Assembly (NCBI RefSeq): GCF_002095315.1
Contig: NZ_MLFN01000001.1
Coordinates: forward strand, 1 to 64,000
From: Pantoea conspicua
GTDB taxonomy: Bacteria > Pseudomonadota > Gammaproteobacteria > Enterobacterales > Enterobacteriaceae
DNA length: 64,000 nt
Direction of reading: 5' to 3'
This document shows positions 38,491 to 47,496 of the stretch, piece after piece (position 1 is the first letter of the stretch; each line of letters starts with the position of its first letter). The translations under genes were made by a program, and so were the position numbers. Below the pieces are notes generated by a model that saw nothing but the letters and a program-made list of their open reading frames with translations, did not search any database and had not been told where the DNA came from.

Positions 38491-40008
38491 GTTCACTGTA
38501 ATCAGTAAAATTCCGACGGATCATTCACTGTAATCAGTAAACGATCATGACGCTGGCAGAGAATCGGATAGACGGGTGAGGGTAGGGCGCGGATTAGCGG
38601 GCTGATTTGGTGAAACATTCACTGTAATCAGCAGACCGCAATTGAAGTTTGGTGCCATCCTCTCGCAGTGCGCATGGCGGGTATGGGATAAACGCGAAAG
38701 GGTGTATCGCAAATTTTCCTGAAAAGTCATCCTCTGAACGTTGGACAATGAACAGGGATAGCGCAGGTCATCACGCAACTGTTTGCTGCAACGTTCACTG
38801 TAAACAGTAAAACAGAGAATGGCGTCACCAGAGAGATGTACATCATGACACCGGCCCCAAACATTCACTGTAGTCAGCAAACTCTCTATTCTGGTTAATG
38901 CTGCTTCCTGTATACGGCTCAGACATTCACTGTAATCAGTAGAATTTAGCCCGGACGCTGCATCGTGTTTAATTGCCAGGCGAAGTGCAACTGATCCGCA
39001 TCGAGGTAAGACGCTGAGTGGCGAGCAAAGCAACAAGCGTTCACTATGATCAGTAGTACAGGAGTCTTCGGCTAACTCAGCGTTCACTATAATCAGTAAA
39101 AAAGCGCGCCGAACATAACATTCACTGTAATCAGTAAATCGCATACAGCAAACCTGCATTTTTGTTGCGGCAAAGGTAATATGATTCTGACTGCACTCTG
39201 AATGCCTGGCCGGGAAGGGCGGATACTACTCTGGTGGTGCCAGGCTCTGAACTCTGGGTCCTGAGTCCTGAGTCCTGAGTCCTGAGTCCTGAGTCCTGAG
39301 TCCTGAGTCCTGAGTCCTGCACCAATAGCCAGTAGTGCAACCCAAGCTTATTCAGATATTCATTACGGATGCAGCAGAGCAGGCATTACCCGCTTAATTG
39401 CAGCAACCGCCTTCTGAGCGCTGCATTACCTGGTCAGGGCTGGGGTAGCGATCAGTAAGCCCGCCACTTACGCTTTCATCCCGACACTGACTGCAGTCAA
39501 CAACCCGATCTGTCCGTGGTCTTTCAGCGCCTATTACGCTGCAAACATTCACTGTAATCAGCAACACGTTCACTATAATCAGCGAGCCATTCTGAGCACC
39601 CGCTAGTGTCTCCTGAAATCATCACATTCTGATTTGCGTGACCAGCCTGACAAGGCGAAGAGAAACGTTCACTGTAATCAGTAATCCGGTCCCACAACTG
39701 CAGCGCTGAAAACAGCCCAACCCCAATGCTAGCCGCTCTTCATTGTGATCAGCCCGTCTGACCCGATACTTCAAGTGTTCACTGTAATCAGCAGTTTTGC
39801 GAACCCTGTCACGTTTGTCACTGATTGCGCTGTAAAAACAGGGTCTGAGCGGAATGCTCATCCCATATCGCACAGAGTTGTTATAATTATTATTTTTCAA
39901 TCACTTAAAATGAAACATTCACTGTAATCAGTAATAGGCATCTTAAAGCGTTTACTGTAATCAGCAAACTGCCTTGAGTCGTCAGGCACGTTCACTGTAA
40001 TCAGTAAA
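38491..40008 (+). repeat. Iteron array, 17 copies, forward orientation
   Basis: Consensus RTTCACTGTAATCAGYAAA (19 bp). Copies start at 38491, 38523, 38617, 38793, 38863, 38925, 39039, 39082, 39120, 39547, 39568, 39667, 39738 (degenerate), 39777, 39917, 39950 and 39990. Spacing varies from about 20 to over 400 bp, not helically regular. It lies between repA and parA where P1 has its incA control iterons. By titrating RepA and linking origins these sites should set copy number and incompatibility. Frames open through this region (TDYSEC-like peptide repeats) are artefacts of the repeat. Confidence 0.9.
39258..39320 (+). repeat. Heptanucleotide tandem repeat (GTCCTGA)n
   Basis: Eight perfect copies of GTCCTGA from 39258 to 39313 and a ninth with one change. 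It falls in the largest gap of the iteron array. Likely a slippage-prone microsatellite and a good strain-typing site. Confidence 0.9.
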
Positions 40009-40137
40009 ACAGTTAAACGCAGCGATAAGGTAATGAGCATAATAATTAAGTGAGCACTTACTAACATGCAAATAGCTGTTAGTGCTGGTGTTTAAAAAGG
40101 GTAGCGCCAGACACGGAGCTCGTCTGAGCGACAACTG

Positions 40138-40273
40138 CTGAATACAGTGAATGTTACTGATTGCAGTGAACAGGGGAAGGATGCTGATTACAGTGAACAG
40201 GTGAACCAGGCATACAGTGTCACTTTCAGGCGGGAAGTGACACTGCAACGCGCGGGTACTGATTACAGTGAAT
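40138..40273 (-). repeat. Iteron group, four copies, reverse orientation
   Basis: Copies at 40138, 40154, 40182 and 40257 (TACTGATTACAGTGAAT type) directly at the 3' end of repA, facing the 17-copy array. A degenerate partial copy lies near 40211. Confidence 0.85.
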
Positions 40274-40277
40274 GTGG

Positions 40278-41207
40278 TTACTCGTCAAATTCAATCTCAT
40301 CCAGTGAATCGATGCTCTCAAGATTATTGATGCCATCAAGTTTAGGCGTCCGACTATGGATGATGAAGAATACCGAACGGCCACGTTTCACCTCAGAGTA
40401 ATCAAGATAGCCAATCTCTTTCAGTTGTTCCATTGCACGCCGCACCACATGATTCTGAGTCGTGGTCTTAGAACCCAGATTCAGACGCATCCGCAAGCGG
40501 GCAAGGGAGATGGGTGCAGGATTGGTCGGCAGGCTCTCAAGAAAAGTATAAAGAGCCTGAGCAGACTCTTTACGCTTTAAACGAGATATCGCCCGGAGCT
40601 GCAATAACACCTTATGATCGAAATTATAGAGCTCAAACAGCTTGGGATCCGCCTGGATACGCACGATATCTTTTTCACGATCGTAATAAGCTGATTGCAC
40701 AAGGTGGGTATGATACGCCTTGCCGTTGCCTTCAAAGGATAAGGTATTGGTCGCAATACGACGTAATGAAGCATCCAGGCGCTTACGCAATGCGGCAGAG
40801 GAGTTGGCAGAAGGGATTCCGCACATCTTTACAAAATCAATAAACGGCAGCGTCACCGTGTCGCCTTTGGTCGGATAACGCGAAAATGACTGAATGATGC
40901 CAGCCCAGGTTTTAAAATCGTTATCCATATCCAGCCGCGCGCCAGTGATGGTAATCTTTTCATACCCTTCAGCTTTAACCAGCGAGAGATTCTTCAGCTC
41001 TTTGGTGGCGTCAGTCGATGCCATGGCACCCGATTTACCGCGCGCTGTCGATTTCAGCGTCGGAACAAACAATCCTAACCGCATTAAAGCAACAGGCTGA
41101 ACCGTATTATTCTTGTTGGGATGAAGCTGAATAACTTCACCGCTGTTTTTGGTCACCGACAGAAAAGGTTCTAGTAACGCTTTGTTTTCACTATCTTTAT
41201 CTGCCAT
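40278..41207 (-). CDS. repA: RepA, IncFIB/P1-like replication initiator
   Basis: A 309-aa Rep_3-superfamily initiator with two winged-helix domains. The first contains [20 protein letters not shown] and [17 protein letters not shown]; the second [20 protein letters not shown] and [17 protein letters not shown], the DNA-binding end. The tail is acidic ([13 protein letters not shown]). Monomers should bind the flanking iterons to open the origin, and dimers repress the repA promoter. It is surrounded on both sides by iterons and oriented away from the origin module. Confidence 0.92.
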   Translation of the reverse strand: MADKDSENKALLEPFLSVTKNSGEVIQLHPNKNNTVQPVALMRLGLFVPTLKSTARGKSGAMASTDATKELKNLSLVKAEGYEKITITGARLDMDNDFKTWAGIIQSFSRYPTKGDTVTLPFIDFVKMCGIPSANSSAALRKRLDASLRRIATNTLSFEGNGKAYHTHLVQSAYYDREKDIVRIQADPKLFELYNFDHKVLLQLRAISRLKRKESAQALYTFLESLPTNPAPISLARLRMRLNLGSKTTTQNHVVRRAMEQLKEIGYLDYSEVKRGRSVFFIIHSRTPKLDGINNLESIDSLDEIEFDE

Positions 41208-41247
41208 AGCTTGAGATCTTCATTCTGTGGATGAAAGGGATCGTTTT

Positions 41248-41347
41248 CTGACTACAGTGAACATTAGCACTGTTTATAGTGAACATTCTACCTGGTATAG
41301 TGAATAAAGTACTGATTACAGTGAACACTTTACTGATTATAGTGAAC
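41248..41347 (-). repeat. Origin iterons, five copies, at the repA promoter
   Basis: Copies at 41248, 41268, 41291 (weak), 41310 and 41331, spaced about 20-21 bp, close to two helical turns. They overlap the expected repA promoter, so RepA binding should both start replication and autorepress. Confidence 0.85.
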
Positions 41348-41387
41348 GCGATCACCCTTTCAGCCCTTGCTGGGTGCGGCCTGCGAC

Positions 41388-41640
41388 GATCGGGGATCTC
41401 TTAGGATCTCTATATGATCTCTTTAGGATCGTTATATAGGAACTAATCACTGTATAAGTGGATAACATCTCAATGTTCTTAGCATTATGCCCGTCAGAAG
41501 ACATTGTCGGGATCGTTATCACGATTACTTCCAGACCCACGATCTCATAAATCATACCGGCCGCAATAAACCCTCTGTCATTCTCAATTACTAAAGAACT
41601 TCCTCACTATTATTCATTTTTCATCATTAATTACCGGGCG
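41388..41640. other. Probable replication origin (GATC cluster, DnaA box, AT-rich DNA)
   Basis: Five GATC sites at 41388, 41395, 41405, 41416 and 41427, the last three exactly 11 bp apart, then an 8/9 DnaA box at 41457-41465 (AGTGGATAA) and AT-rich DNA up to about 41640. Next to five iterons and repA this repeats the order of the P1 oriR: DnaA box, AGATCC-like Dam sites, iterons, rep gene. Confidence 0.7.
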
Positions 41641-41681
41641 TATGGTGATGTGACTGTCTACTGAATAAGGAAAAGGGTGCC

Positions 41682-43052
41682 ATGACTGATTATGCTATCT
41701 CTCGTAACCCCACCAATGGCGAAGAAATTGCACGCTATCCACTGCTGAACAGCGGCGAACTGGAAAATGCGTTGCGCCGCAGTGCAGACGCTTTTTCACA
41801 GTGGCGATACAGCGCGATGGATCTTCGGGTTAAGGTACTGCGTCAACTGGGCGAGCAGATCCGTCTGCGCGAAACGGAACTGTCGCGCATGATCACTCTC
41901 GAGATGGGTAAACCGATCGTTCAGGCGCGGGCTGAAGTACTTAAATGTGCCAGTCTGTGTGACTGGTATGCGGAAAACGGTCCGGCAATGCTGGCTGATC
42001 AACCCACTCAGGTTGCTGATGCCTGGCAGCGTTTCCGTCCGCTCGGCGTGATACTGGCAGTCATGCCGTGGAATTTCCCTCTGTGGCAGGTTCTGCGGGG
42101 CGCTGTGAGTATGCTGCTTGCAGGCAATACCTATCTGCTTAAACACGCGCCTAACGTCATGGGAAGCGCAACGCTGATGGCTGAGCTGTTTGACGCCACC
42201 GATCTGCCGGCGGGTGGGTTTAACCTGATCAATGTCGACAACGACGGCGTCTCCGCCGCCATAAAAGACGATCGTATCGCGGCTGTCGCGGTAACCGGTA
42301 GCGTACGAGCCGGAGCGGCTATCGCTGCGCAGGCGGGTGCAGCACTCAAGAAAACCGTATTAGAACTGGGCGGCTCCGATCCCTTTATCGTGCTGGCGGA
42401 TGCCGATCTGGATGAAGCTGTCAAATCAGCAGTGGTTGGGCGTTTTCAGAATACCGGACAGGTCTGCATGGCGGCGAAACGTTTTATCGTGGAAGCGCCG
42501 GTTGCAGAAGCGTTCGAAAAGCGCTTCACCGAAGCCGTTCAGGCCTTGATGATGGGCGATCCGCTGGATGAAAAGACTTTCCTGGGGCCGATGGCTCGTA
42601 CCGATCTGCGTGATGAACTGGATCAACAGGTACAGGCCACGCTGCGCGAAGGCGCTCGTCTGGTGCTGGGCGGCGAAAAAGTGGCGGGGCAGGGTAATTT
42701 TTACGCGCCGACCATCCTGTCAGATGTGACCTCTGAGATGACCGCTTTTCAGCAGGAGCTGTTCGGACCGGTGGCGGCCATCGCCGTGGCGCGGGACCCG
42801 CAACATGCGCTGGCAATCGCCAACGACAGTGAGTTTGGATTAAGCGCAACGGTGTGGACCGCCAATGGAGAGATCGCCGATCAGCTGGCGTTGCAGCTGG
42901 AGGTTGGTGCCGTATTTATCAACGGCAACGGCGCTTCCGATCCACGAGTGACGATCGGTGGTGTGAAGAAAAGTGGCTACGGTCGTGAACTGTCACACTT
43001 TGGCGTGCACGAATTCTGTAACGTTCAGACCGTCTGGAAAAATCGCCGCTAA
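41682..43052 (+). CDS. sad: Succinate semialdehyde dehydrogenase, Sad/YneI type
   Basis: A 456-aa aldehyde dehydrogenase closely like E. coli Sad: NPTNGEEIARYPLL, ITLEMGKPIVQARAEVLKCA, VMPWNFPLWQVLRGAV, the NAD loop VTGSVRAGAAIAAQAG, active-site Glu in LELGGSDPF, and catalytic Cys in NTGQVCMAAKRF. It oxidises succinate semialdehyde with NAD. It would finish GABA breakdown begun by gabT at 9-10 kb, although the two are far apart. An AAGGAAAAGG ribosome site precedes the ATG. Its promoter must lie in or next to the origin. Confidence 0.9.
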   Translation: MTDYAISRNPTNGEEIARYPLLNSGELENALRRSADAFSQWRYSAMDLRVKVLRQLGEQIRLRETELSRMITLEMGKPIVQARAEVLKCASLCDWYAENGPAMLADQPTQVADAWQRFRPLGVILAVMPWNFPLWQVLRGAVSMLLAGNTYLLKHAPNVMGSATLMAELFDATDLPAGGFNLINVDNDGVSAAIKDDRIAAVAVTGSVRAGAAIAAQAGAALKKTVLELGGSDPFIVLADADLDEAVKSAVVGRFQNTGQVCMAAKRFIVEAPVAEAFEKRFTEAVQALMMGDPLDEKTFLGPMARTDLRDELDQQVQATLREGARLVLGGEKVAGQGNFYAPTILSDVTSEMTAFQQELFGPVAAIAVARDPQHALAIANDSEFGLSATVWTANGEIADQLALQLEVGAVFINGNGASDPRVTIGGVKKSGYGRELSHFGVHEFCNVQTVWKNRR

Positions 43053-43055
43053 GTT

Positions 43056-44237
43056 TTACTGCGCCGCCGGAAGATAAGCGGGCGCAGCGGTTTTATCATC
43101 CTCAATAAGCGGGCGCACTAACCGATCCGGTGCAAAGTCAATCAGCATCGCCGGACGTGCGCCGCTTAGCATCTCCCCGGCGACCAGCCTGCCAAGTAGC
43201 GGTGCCAGCGTCATGCCGCTGTGACTGACCATCAGATAAACCCGCGCCAGCCCGCTGACATATCCTATCGCTGGCAAGCCATCCGCCGGACGGGATCGCT
43301 GTCCCACCTCAATCCGCTCGATGCGCGCATCCTGACTGTTAGCGAACAACCGCCGCAGTCGCCGCAGCATCTCGTTACCGATCATTCCATCCACCGCCAC
43401 CGGACGCGCCGGATCGGCATGCTGATCCAGATCCAGCGCCTGCAGCATCAGGCGGCCACCGCCATCGGGCCGGACATTCAGTTCCGGTGTAATAATATTG
43501 CTGCTGAGTTGAATTGGCAGCGGCTGTGTATGAGCCAGAAAGCTACAAGCGGCCGGGTTGGCATGGTTAGCCTCGGTCATCGCCAGTTCAAACCCGCACT
43601 GCGCCAGCAGTTCAGCGGACCATCGACCAGTCGCCAGCACCAGCTGATCGCCCTGCCAGCGCTCGCCACTGGCGAGCGTCAGATCAACACCCTGATCGGT
43701 GGTGGACAGCGTAGTCACTTCGTCATGGCAGACCAGTTTACCGTTCAGCGTCCGCAGATCGGCCAGCATCCGGGCAATGAACAGGCCGGGATAGAGCAGG
43801 CATTCAGAGGAGAAGAACCAGGCTTTCTGCACCCGGGGATCAGGCCGCAGCTCCGGCAAAGCAGCCTGCAGCCTGGCGCGATCCCAGCTTTCTGCCGGGT
43901 AACCGAGCGCCCTGAGCTTAGCCACGCGCTGCTCCAGCTGGCGATGAATGACTGGATGTGTCGCCCACTCCAGCGTGCCGGTTTCCAGCAGCCAGGGCGC
44001 AGGCGAAGGATGCTCTGCCTGCCAGCGCTTATGCTCGTCAATCGCCGCCGCGTTGAGACGGTGATAACTGGCGGGATCTTTGCCGTTAGCATTGACCCAG
44101 CCGTAGCTGATCTGGCTGGTGCCGCTTCCGGGGTAGCGTTTGTCAAAAACCGTGACCTGCGCGCCCTGGCTGGCCAGCGATCGCGCAACCGCTAAGCCCA
44201 GCACGCCGGCACCGATAACGGCAATACGTTGTGGCAT
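43056..44237 (-). CDS. FAD-dependent D-amino-acid/amine oxidoreductase (DAO family)
   Basis: A 393-aa flavoprotein of the DadA/glycine oxidase (DAO) group. The FAD-binding N-terminus is RIAVIGAGVLGLAVARSLAS with VTVFDKRYPGSGTSQISYGW; DQLVLATGRWSAEL and the C-terminal GLARVYLMVSHSGMTLAPLL complete the fold. It should oxidise a D-amino acid or an amine to the imine. It lies tail-to-tail with sad, three bases apart, so a shared pathway (for example amine to semialdehyde to acid) is possible. GGAGAGG sets the start at 44237. Confidence 0.85.
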   Translation of the reverse strand: MPQRIAVIGAGVLGLAVARSLASQGAQVTVFDKRYPGSGTSQISYGWVNANGKDPASYHRLNAAAIDEHKRWQAEHPSPAPWLLETGTLEWATHPVIHRQLEQRVAKLRALGYPAESWDRARLQAALPELRPDPRVQKAWFFSSECLLYPGLFIARMLADLRTLNGKLVCHDEVTTLSTTDQGVDLTLASGERWQGDQLVLATGRWSAELLAQCGFELAMTEANHANPAACSFLAHTQPLPIQLSSNIITPELNVRPDGGGRLMLQALDLDQHADPARPVAVDGMIGNEMLRRLRRLFANSQDARIERIEVGQRSRPADGLPAIGYVSGLARVYLMVSHSGMTLAPLLGRLVAGEMLSGARPAMLIDFAPDRLVRPLIEDDKTAAPAYLPAAQ

Positions 44238-44362
44238 ATTGGACCTCTCCAGAGTAATCAACCTGCAATAAACACGGCGAATCGCCGTCCGTGGCTCTTT
44301 CGCCAGCCGGTTTTACTATCAGGGAGTGGCGTCACGACGTCAACAAGGCTTCAGAGTGACGG

Positions 44363-45279
44363 TTATTCAAACCAGCCCGGTACCGGATCGGCAAACGTCA
44401 GCCACTCTCCCGCACCCGCAGCCATCTCCTGTGGCGTCAGTAAGGCCTCATTCAGTGCGGTGCGTAGCCCATTTTCATTCATCTCAATACCGATAAACAC
44501 CAGCTCCTGACGCGCATCACCGGTTCCCTCCTGCCATTGTTCAGCAATCACATTGAGCGAGTCGGTATCCTGAGGCCACTGTTCCCGTGGAACGCTGACC
44601 CACCAGCGACCCGCATAGCCCTGACGTGCCAGCGCGCCAGCCTGTGACCAGACCCCGGCAAATTCCGGGCGAGTGGCGAGCCAGAAGTAACCCCTGGAGC
44701 GTAATACACCTGCCATCTGATGATTCACCACCTGCCAGAAACGCTGCGGATGAAAGGGACGACGGGCCCGATAAACGAAGTTCCGGATGCCATACTCTTC
44801 CGACTCCGGTTGATGTTCGCCCCGTAAGGTTTGCAGCCAGCCGGGTGCCTGGGCTGCCTGATCAAAGTCAAAGCGGCCGGTATCCAGCAGCAGGTCTAAT
44901 GGCAGCTGACCAAACTGACTGGTCACCAGCCGTGCATGCGGATTCAGCGCCCTCAGCGTGCCCTGCAACTGGCGTAACTGTTCAGCGCTCAGCAGGTCGG
45001 TTTTATTCAGCACCAGCTAGTCACAAAACTCGCGTTGATCGACCAGCAGATCGACTACTGAGCGCTCATCATCCTTTCCCACAGTTGCGCATTACCATCG
45101 CGCACCAGCGCCGCGTCGATATTAATTTCTGACATATCATTGACGATCACGGCTATCCGCCGTCCTTCACGGTTATTGAGAATAGGGTTAAGCAGTGTGG
45201 TTTTTCCGGCACCAGGAAAACCGGACAGAACAGCAACCGGCAGGCGGTTATCCTGAGAGGAAAAGTGAGAGCGTGGCAT
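44363..45279 (-). pseudogene. G3E (COG0523) GTPase with internal deletion and nonsense codon
   Basis: Remnant of a CobW/YeiR-type GTPase, a metal-insertion chaperone family. The N-terminus has the P-loop [11 protein letters not shown] and [13 protein letters not shown]. Near 45055 it jumps from AQLWERM into [17 protein letters not shown], losing roughly 100 codons, including the CxCC metal motif and the Walker B region. A TAG follows where the family has Asp-Val/Ile-Leu, then LVLNKTDLLSAEQL and the C-terminal domain (GYFWLATRPE, QELVFIGIEMNENGLR). Both lesions are outside homopolymers, so this is real decay. Confidence 0.85.
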
Positions 45280-45309
45280 AATGACTCCTGCAGTAAAACG
45301 ATAATTGTA

Positions 45310-45321
45310 ATGTTATAACAT
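45310..45321. promoter_or_regulatory. Zur-like operator upstream of G3E GTPase
   Basis: ATGTTATAACAT is a perfect 12-bp palindrome in GTAATGTTATAACATATC, resembling Zur half-sites (ATGTTATA). It lies about 30 bases before the GTPase start. Zur control of COG0523 GTPases is well known, but the full Zur box is not matched. Confidence 0.5.
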
Positions 45322-45403
45322 ATCATTTAATCCCGCTTTTTAATATTGCTTTTCGGCACAGCCTGGTGTCGGGAAATGAGAAACCCTTATCCGGGAGTTA
45401 AAA

Positions 45404-45742
45404 ATGCAACACTTATCCATCGTTCCGCGTCTGTTGCCCGCCGTCCGACGCGGTGAGAAAACCCATACGCTGCGCTGGCAGGAAGGCGATATTCATCCCG
45501 GCCCGCTTCGCTACTGTAATCAGCAAAACCCTGCTGACACGCTGGTGGTATGGGTGACGAGCGTTGAGACGCTGCCGCTTTGTGCGGCAGCGGAGAGACT
45601 GGGAAAACAAGCAGAGTGGCCGGATGACGTACTGCTGGCCGGAATGCGTGAACACTATCCGGCGATTGAGCTTAACAGTGTGGTCCAGCTGGTGCATCAC
45701 CTCACCCCTGAGGCGTCGCGGCAAAAAATGGCAGAAGATTGA
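45404..45742 (+). CDS. ASCH-domain protein
   Basis: A 112-aa protein made of one ASCH (PUA-like beta-barrel) domain, with the family motif RGEKTHTLRWQEGDI at about 19-33. ASCH proteins bind RNA or modified nucleosides; E. coli YqfB is an amidohydrolase for N4-acetylcytidine. The Lys in GEKTHTLRW matches the typical catalytic position, so a similar activity is possible. A stretch of the gene (45512-45527) is identical to an iteron core. Ribosome site GGGAG. Confidence 0.8.
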   Translation: MQHLSIVPRLLPAVRRGEKTHTLRWQEGDIHPGPLRYCNQQNPADTLVVWVTSVETLPLCAAAERLGKQAEWPDDVLLAGMREHYPAIELNSVVQLVHHLTPEASRQKMAED

Positions 45743-45749
45743 ACCGGGC

Positions 45750-46298
45750 TCAAACGTGCTCCATCACCAGAACAGCGAGGGTATCCACCTCCAGCGCCCG
45801 GAAAATATGCGGCTCATCGCCGGGGTAGGTGATGTAGTCGCCCACATCCAGTTCGACCGGTGAATCGACCGGGCCAGCCAGCGCACGTCCTCTGGACAGG
45901 ATGATGTGCTCGATGGTGTTGGGGGAGTGCGGCTGAGAACAGCGATCGCTGCCAGGCTGAACCTGCAACAGATAGATGTCCCGCCGTGCGCCTGGCGGGC
46001 AGGTCGCCAGCAACACCGCCTGATAATTGGCTAAATCGGCGGTCACCGTTGGCCCTTCACCCCGGCGAATCACCTGCATACGACGGGCTTCCGGTTCCAT
46101 TAAGCGTGAAAACGGAATATTCAGGGCGACGCAAAGCGACCACAGCGTTTCGATGCCGGGATTACCATTGCCCGCCTCCAGCTGCGACAGGGTGGATTTG
46201 GCGATACCCGCGCGGCGAGCCACTTCTGCCAGCGATAAGCCGGCCCGCTGACGTTCACGGACTAATGCGTTAGCGATGATGCTGATAGGGGTATTCAA
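45750..46298 (-). CDS. XRE-cupin transcriptional regulator
   Basis: A 182-aa regulator: XRE helix-turn-helix (VRERQRAGLSLAEVARRAGI, AKSTLSQLEAGNGNPGIETL) joined to a C-terminal cupin sensor domain (SPNTIEHIILSRGRA, VGDYITYPGDEPHIF). I choose the TTG at 46298, which follows AGGAG by seven bases and gives the usual start; an ATG at 46394 would overlap the operator and lacks a ribosome site. It is divergent from azlCD and probably represses those genes. Confidence 0.85.
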   Translation of the reverse strand: MNTPISIIANALVRERQRAGLSLAEVARRAGIAKSTLSQLEAGNGNPGIETLWSLCVALNIPFSRLMEPEARRMQVIRRGEGPTVTADLANYQAVLLATCPPGARRDIYLLQVQPGSDRCSQPHSPNTIEHIILSRGRALAGPVDSPVELDVGDYITYPGDEPHIFRALEVDTLAVLVMEHV

Positions 46299-46317
46299 AG
46301 AGACTCCTGCAGTATAT

Positions 46318-46345
46318 TCGTTTTTTATAACGAACATTACGTTCG
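46318..46345. promoter_or_regulatory. Overlapping inverted repeats in the regulator-azlC gap
   Basis: TCGTT...AACGA (46318/46329) overlaps CGAAC-N5-GTTCG (46331/46341); a further ATTCGTTCAT lies near 46385. Repeated CGTTC units suggest the operator of the XRE-cupin regulator. Confidence 0.5.
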
Positions 46346-46408
46346 ACTTGTAAATCAGGCCAGCGGTGTTCATTATAATGGATAATTCGTTCATTTTGAG
46401 ATCAGGTT

Positions 46409-47077
46409 ATGCCGTTTTTACAAACAAAGCTGCTGGATACAGGCGTGGTAAAGGCCATTTTCCTGGTCTGTCTGGCTGATGGCATTGTCGGTTTATCCTA
46501 TGGTTCACTGGCAACCGCCGACGGTTTTCCGCTTTGGGTGCCACTGGCGCTCTCCACTCTGGTACTGGCGGGCGCATCAGAATTTTTATTTATCGGCGTG
46601 GTGGCGGGCGGTGGCAGTCCGTTTACTGCCGCAGCGGCGGGCCTGCTGGTCAATGCGCGTCATCTGCCCTTTGGTATCGCCGTAAAAGATCTGGTAGGAC
46701 GCGGTCCGGCTGGCTGGCTGGGTTGTCATATCATGAATGATGAAAGCGTGGTATTTGGACTCTCCCAGCCGCAACTGGCGCAGCGTCGCAGCGCCTACTG
46801 GCTGTGTGGCATCGGCATTGGCCTGATTTGGCCGATCAGCGTGATGACCGGGGCAGCCATCGGCCAGTTCATTCCCGATACCTCGGTTATCGGACTGGAT
46901 GCGGTGTTTCCTGCCATCCTGATTGCGCTGATTTTTCCGGCTCTGCGTCAGCGGCGAACCCGGGTTCCCGCCCTGCTCGGCGCTTCTTTGTCGCTGCTGG
47001 CGACGCCGCTGGTGCCGGCTGGCATGCCAGTGCTGTTTTCGCTGCTGGGTCTGCTGGCATGGAGATCACGCAAATGA
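46409..47077 (+). CDS. azlC: AzlC-family branched-chain amino-acid exporter subunit
   Basis: A 222-aa membrane protein with about five to six segments. The AzlC pattern is clear: DGIVGLSYGSLATADGFPLW, AGASEFLFIGVVAGGGSPF, LLVNARHLPFGIAV and GCHIMNDESVVFG. With AzlD it forms an exporter for branched-chain or related amino acids. Its stop overlaps the azlD start as ATGA, so the two are translationally coupled. Confidence 0.88.
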   Translation: MPFLQTKLLDTGVVKAIFLVCLADGIVGLSYGSLATADGFPLWVPLALSTLVLAGASEFLFIGVVAGGGSPFTAAAAGLLVNARHLPFGIAVKDLVGRGPAGWLGCHIMNDESVVFGLSQPQLAQRRSAYWLCGIGIGLIWPISVMTGAAIGQFIPDTSVIGLDAVFPAILIALIFPALRQRRTRVPALLGASLSLLATPLVPAGMPVLFSLLGLLAWRSRK

Positions 47078-47397
47078 GCCACCAGACGATGATCATCGCC
47101 GGTATTGGCCTGCTGGCGGCCGGCACCTGGCTGATGCGGTTCGCCGGTGTCAGGCTGGGGAATCGCTTACCGCTCAGTGAACGTAGTCAGCAGATGCTGT
47201 CGGACGCCGCCACGGTATTGCTGTTAGCCGTTGCTGCCACCACTACCTTGTTTGAAGGTCAGCATTTTTCCGGCATGGCGCGGATCATCGGCGTTGGCTT
47301 TGCGCTGCTGCTGGCGTGGCGTCGTGCGCCTCTCATTATCATTATTCTCGGTGCGGCGCTGATGACGGCGCTGCTGCGCTACTTCGGTGTACCCTAG
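47074..47397 (+). CDS. azlD: AzlD-family exporter subunit
   Basis: A 107-aa small membrane partner of AzlC with three to four segments. Family marks: GIGLLAAGTWLMRFAGVRLG, DAATVLLLAVAATTTLFEG, VGFALLLAWRRAPLIIIILG. It begins at the ATG inside the azlC stop. A longer frame upstream (from 46804) is only azlC read in another register. Confidence 0.87.
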   Translation: MSHQTMIIAGIGLLAAGTWLMRFAGVRLGNRLPLSERSQQMLSDAATVLLLAVAATTTLFEGQHFSGMARIIGVGFALLLAWRRAPLIIIILGAALMTALLRYFGVP

Positions 47398-47496
47398 CCA
47401 GAGATAACCCTATCAAATGCGGGATTTTTTCGCGGTGGATATTTGTTAGGATGCCGTTCAGTTAAGTTTTACTGAACACTGAACAGGCATTGCTGA

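Noticed and set aside
38545-39159. 204-aa open frame on the minus strand between parA and repA
   Set aside because: It only reads through iterons (TDYSEC peptide repeats) with no ribosome site or domain.
39131-39340. Open frame with DSGLRTQ peptide repeats
   Set aside because: It is the translation of the GTCCTGA microsatellite, not a gene.
38491-40008. Possible CRISPR array
   Set aside because: Repeats are iterons: irregular spacing, mixed orientation elsewhere, no cas genes.
43221-44195. 324-aa open frame on the plus strand
   Set aside because: Antisense shadow of the FAD oxidoreductase; no domain, His/Gln-rich composition expected from the complement.
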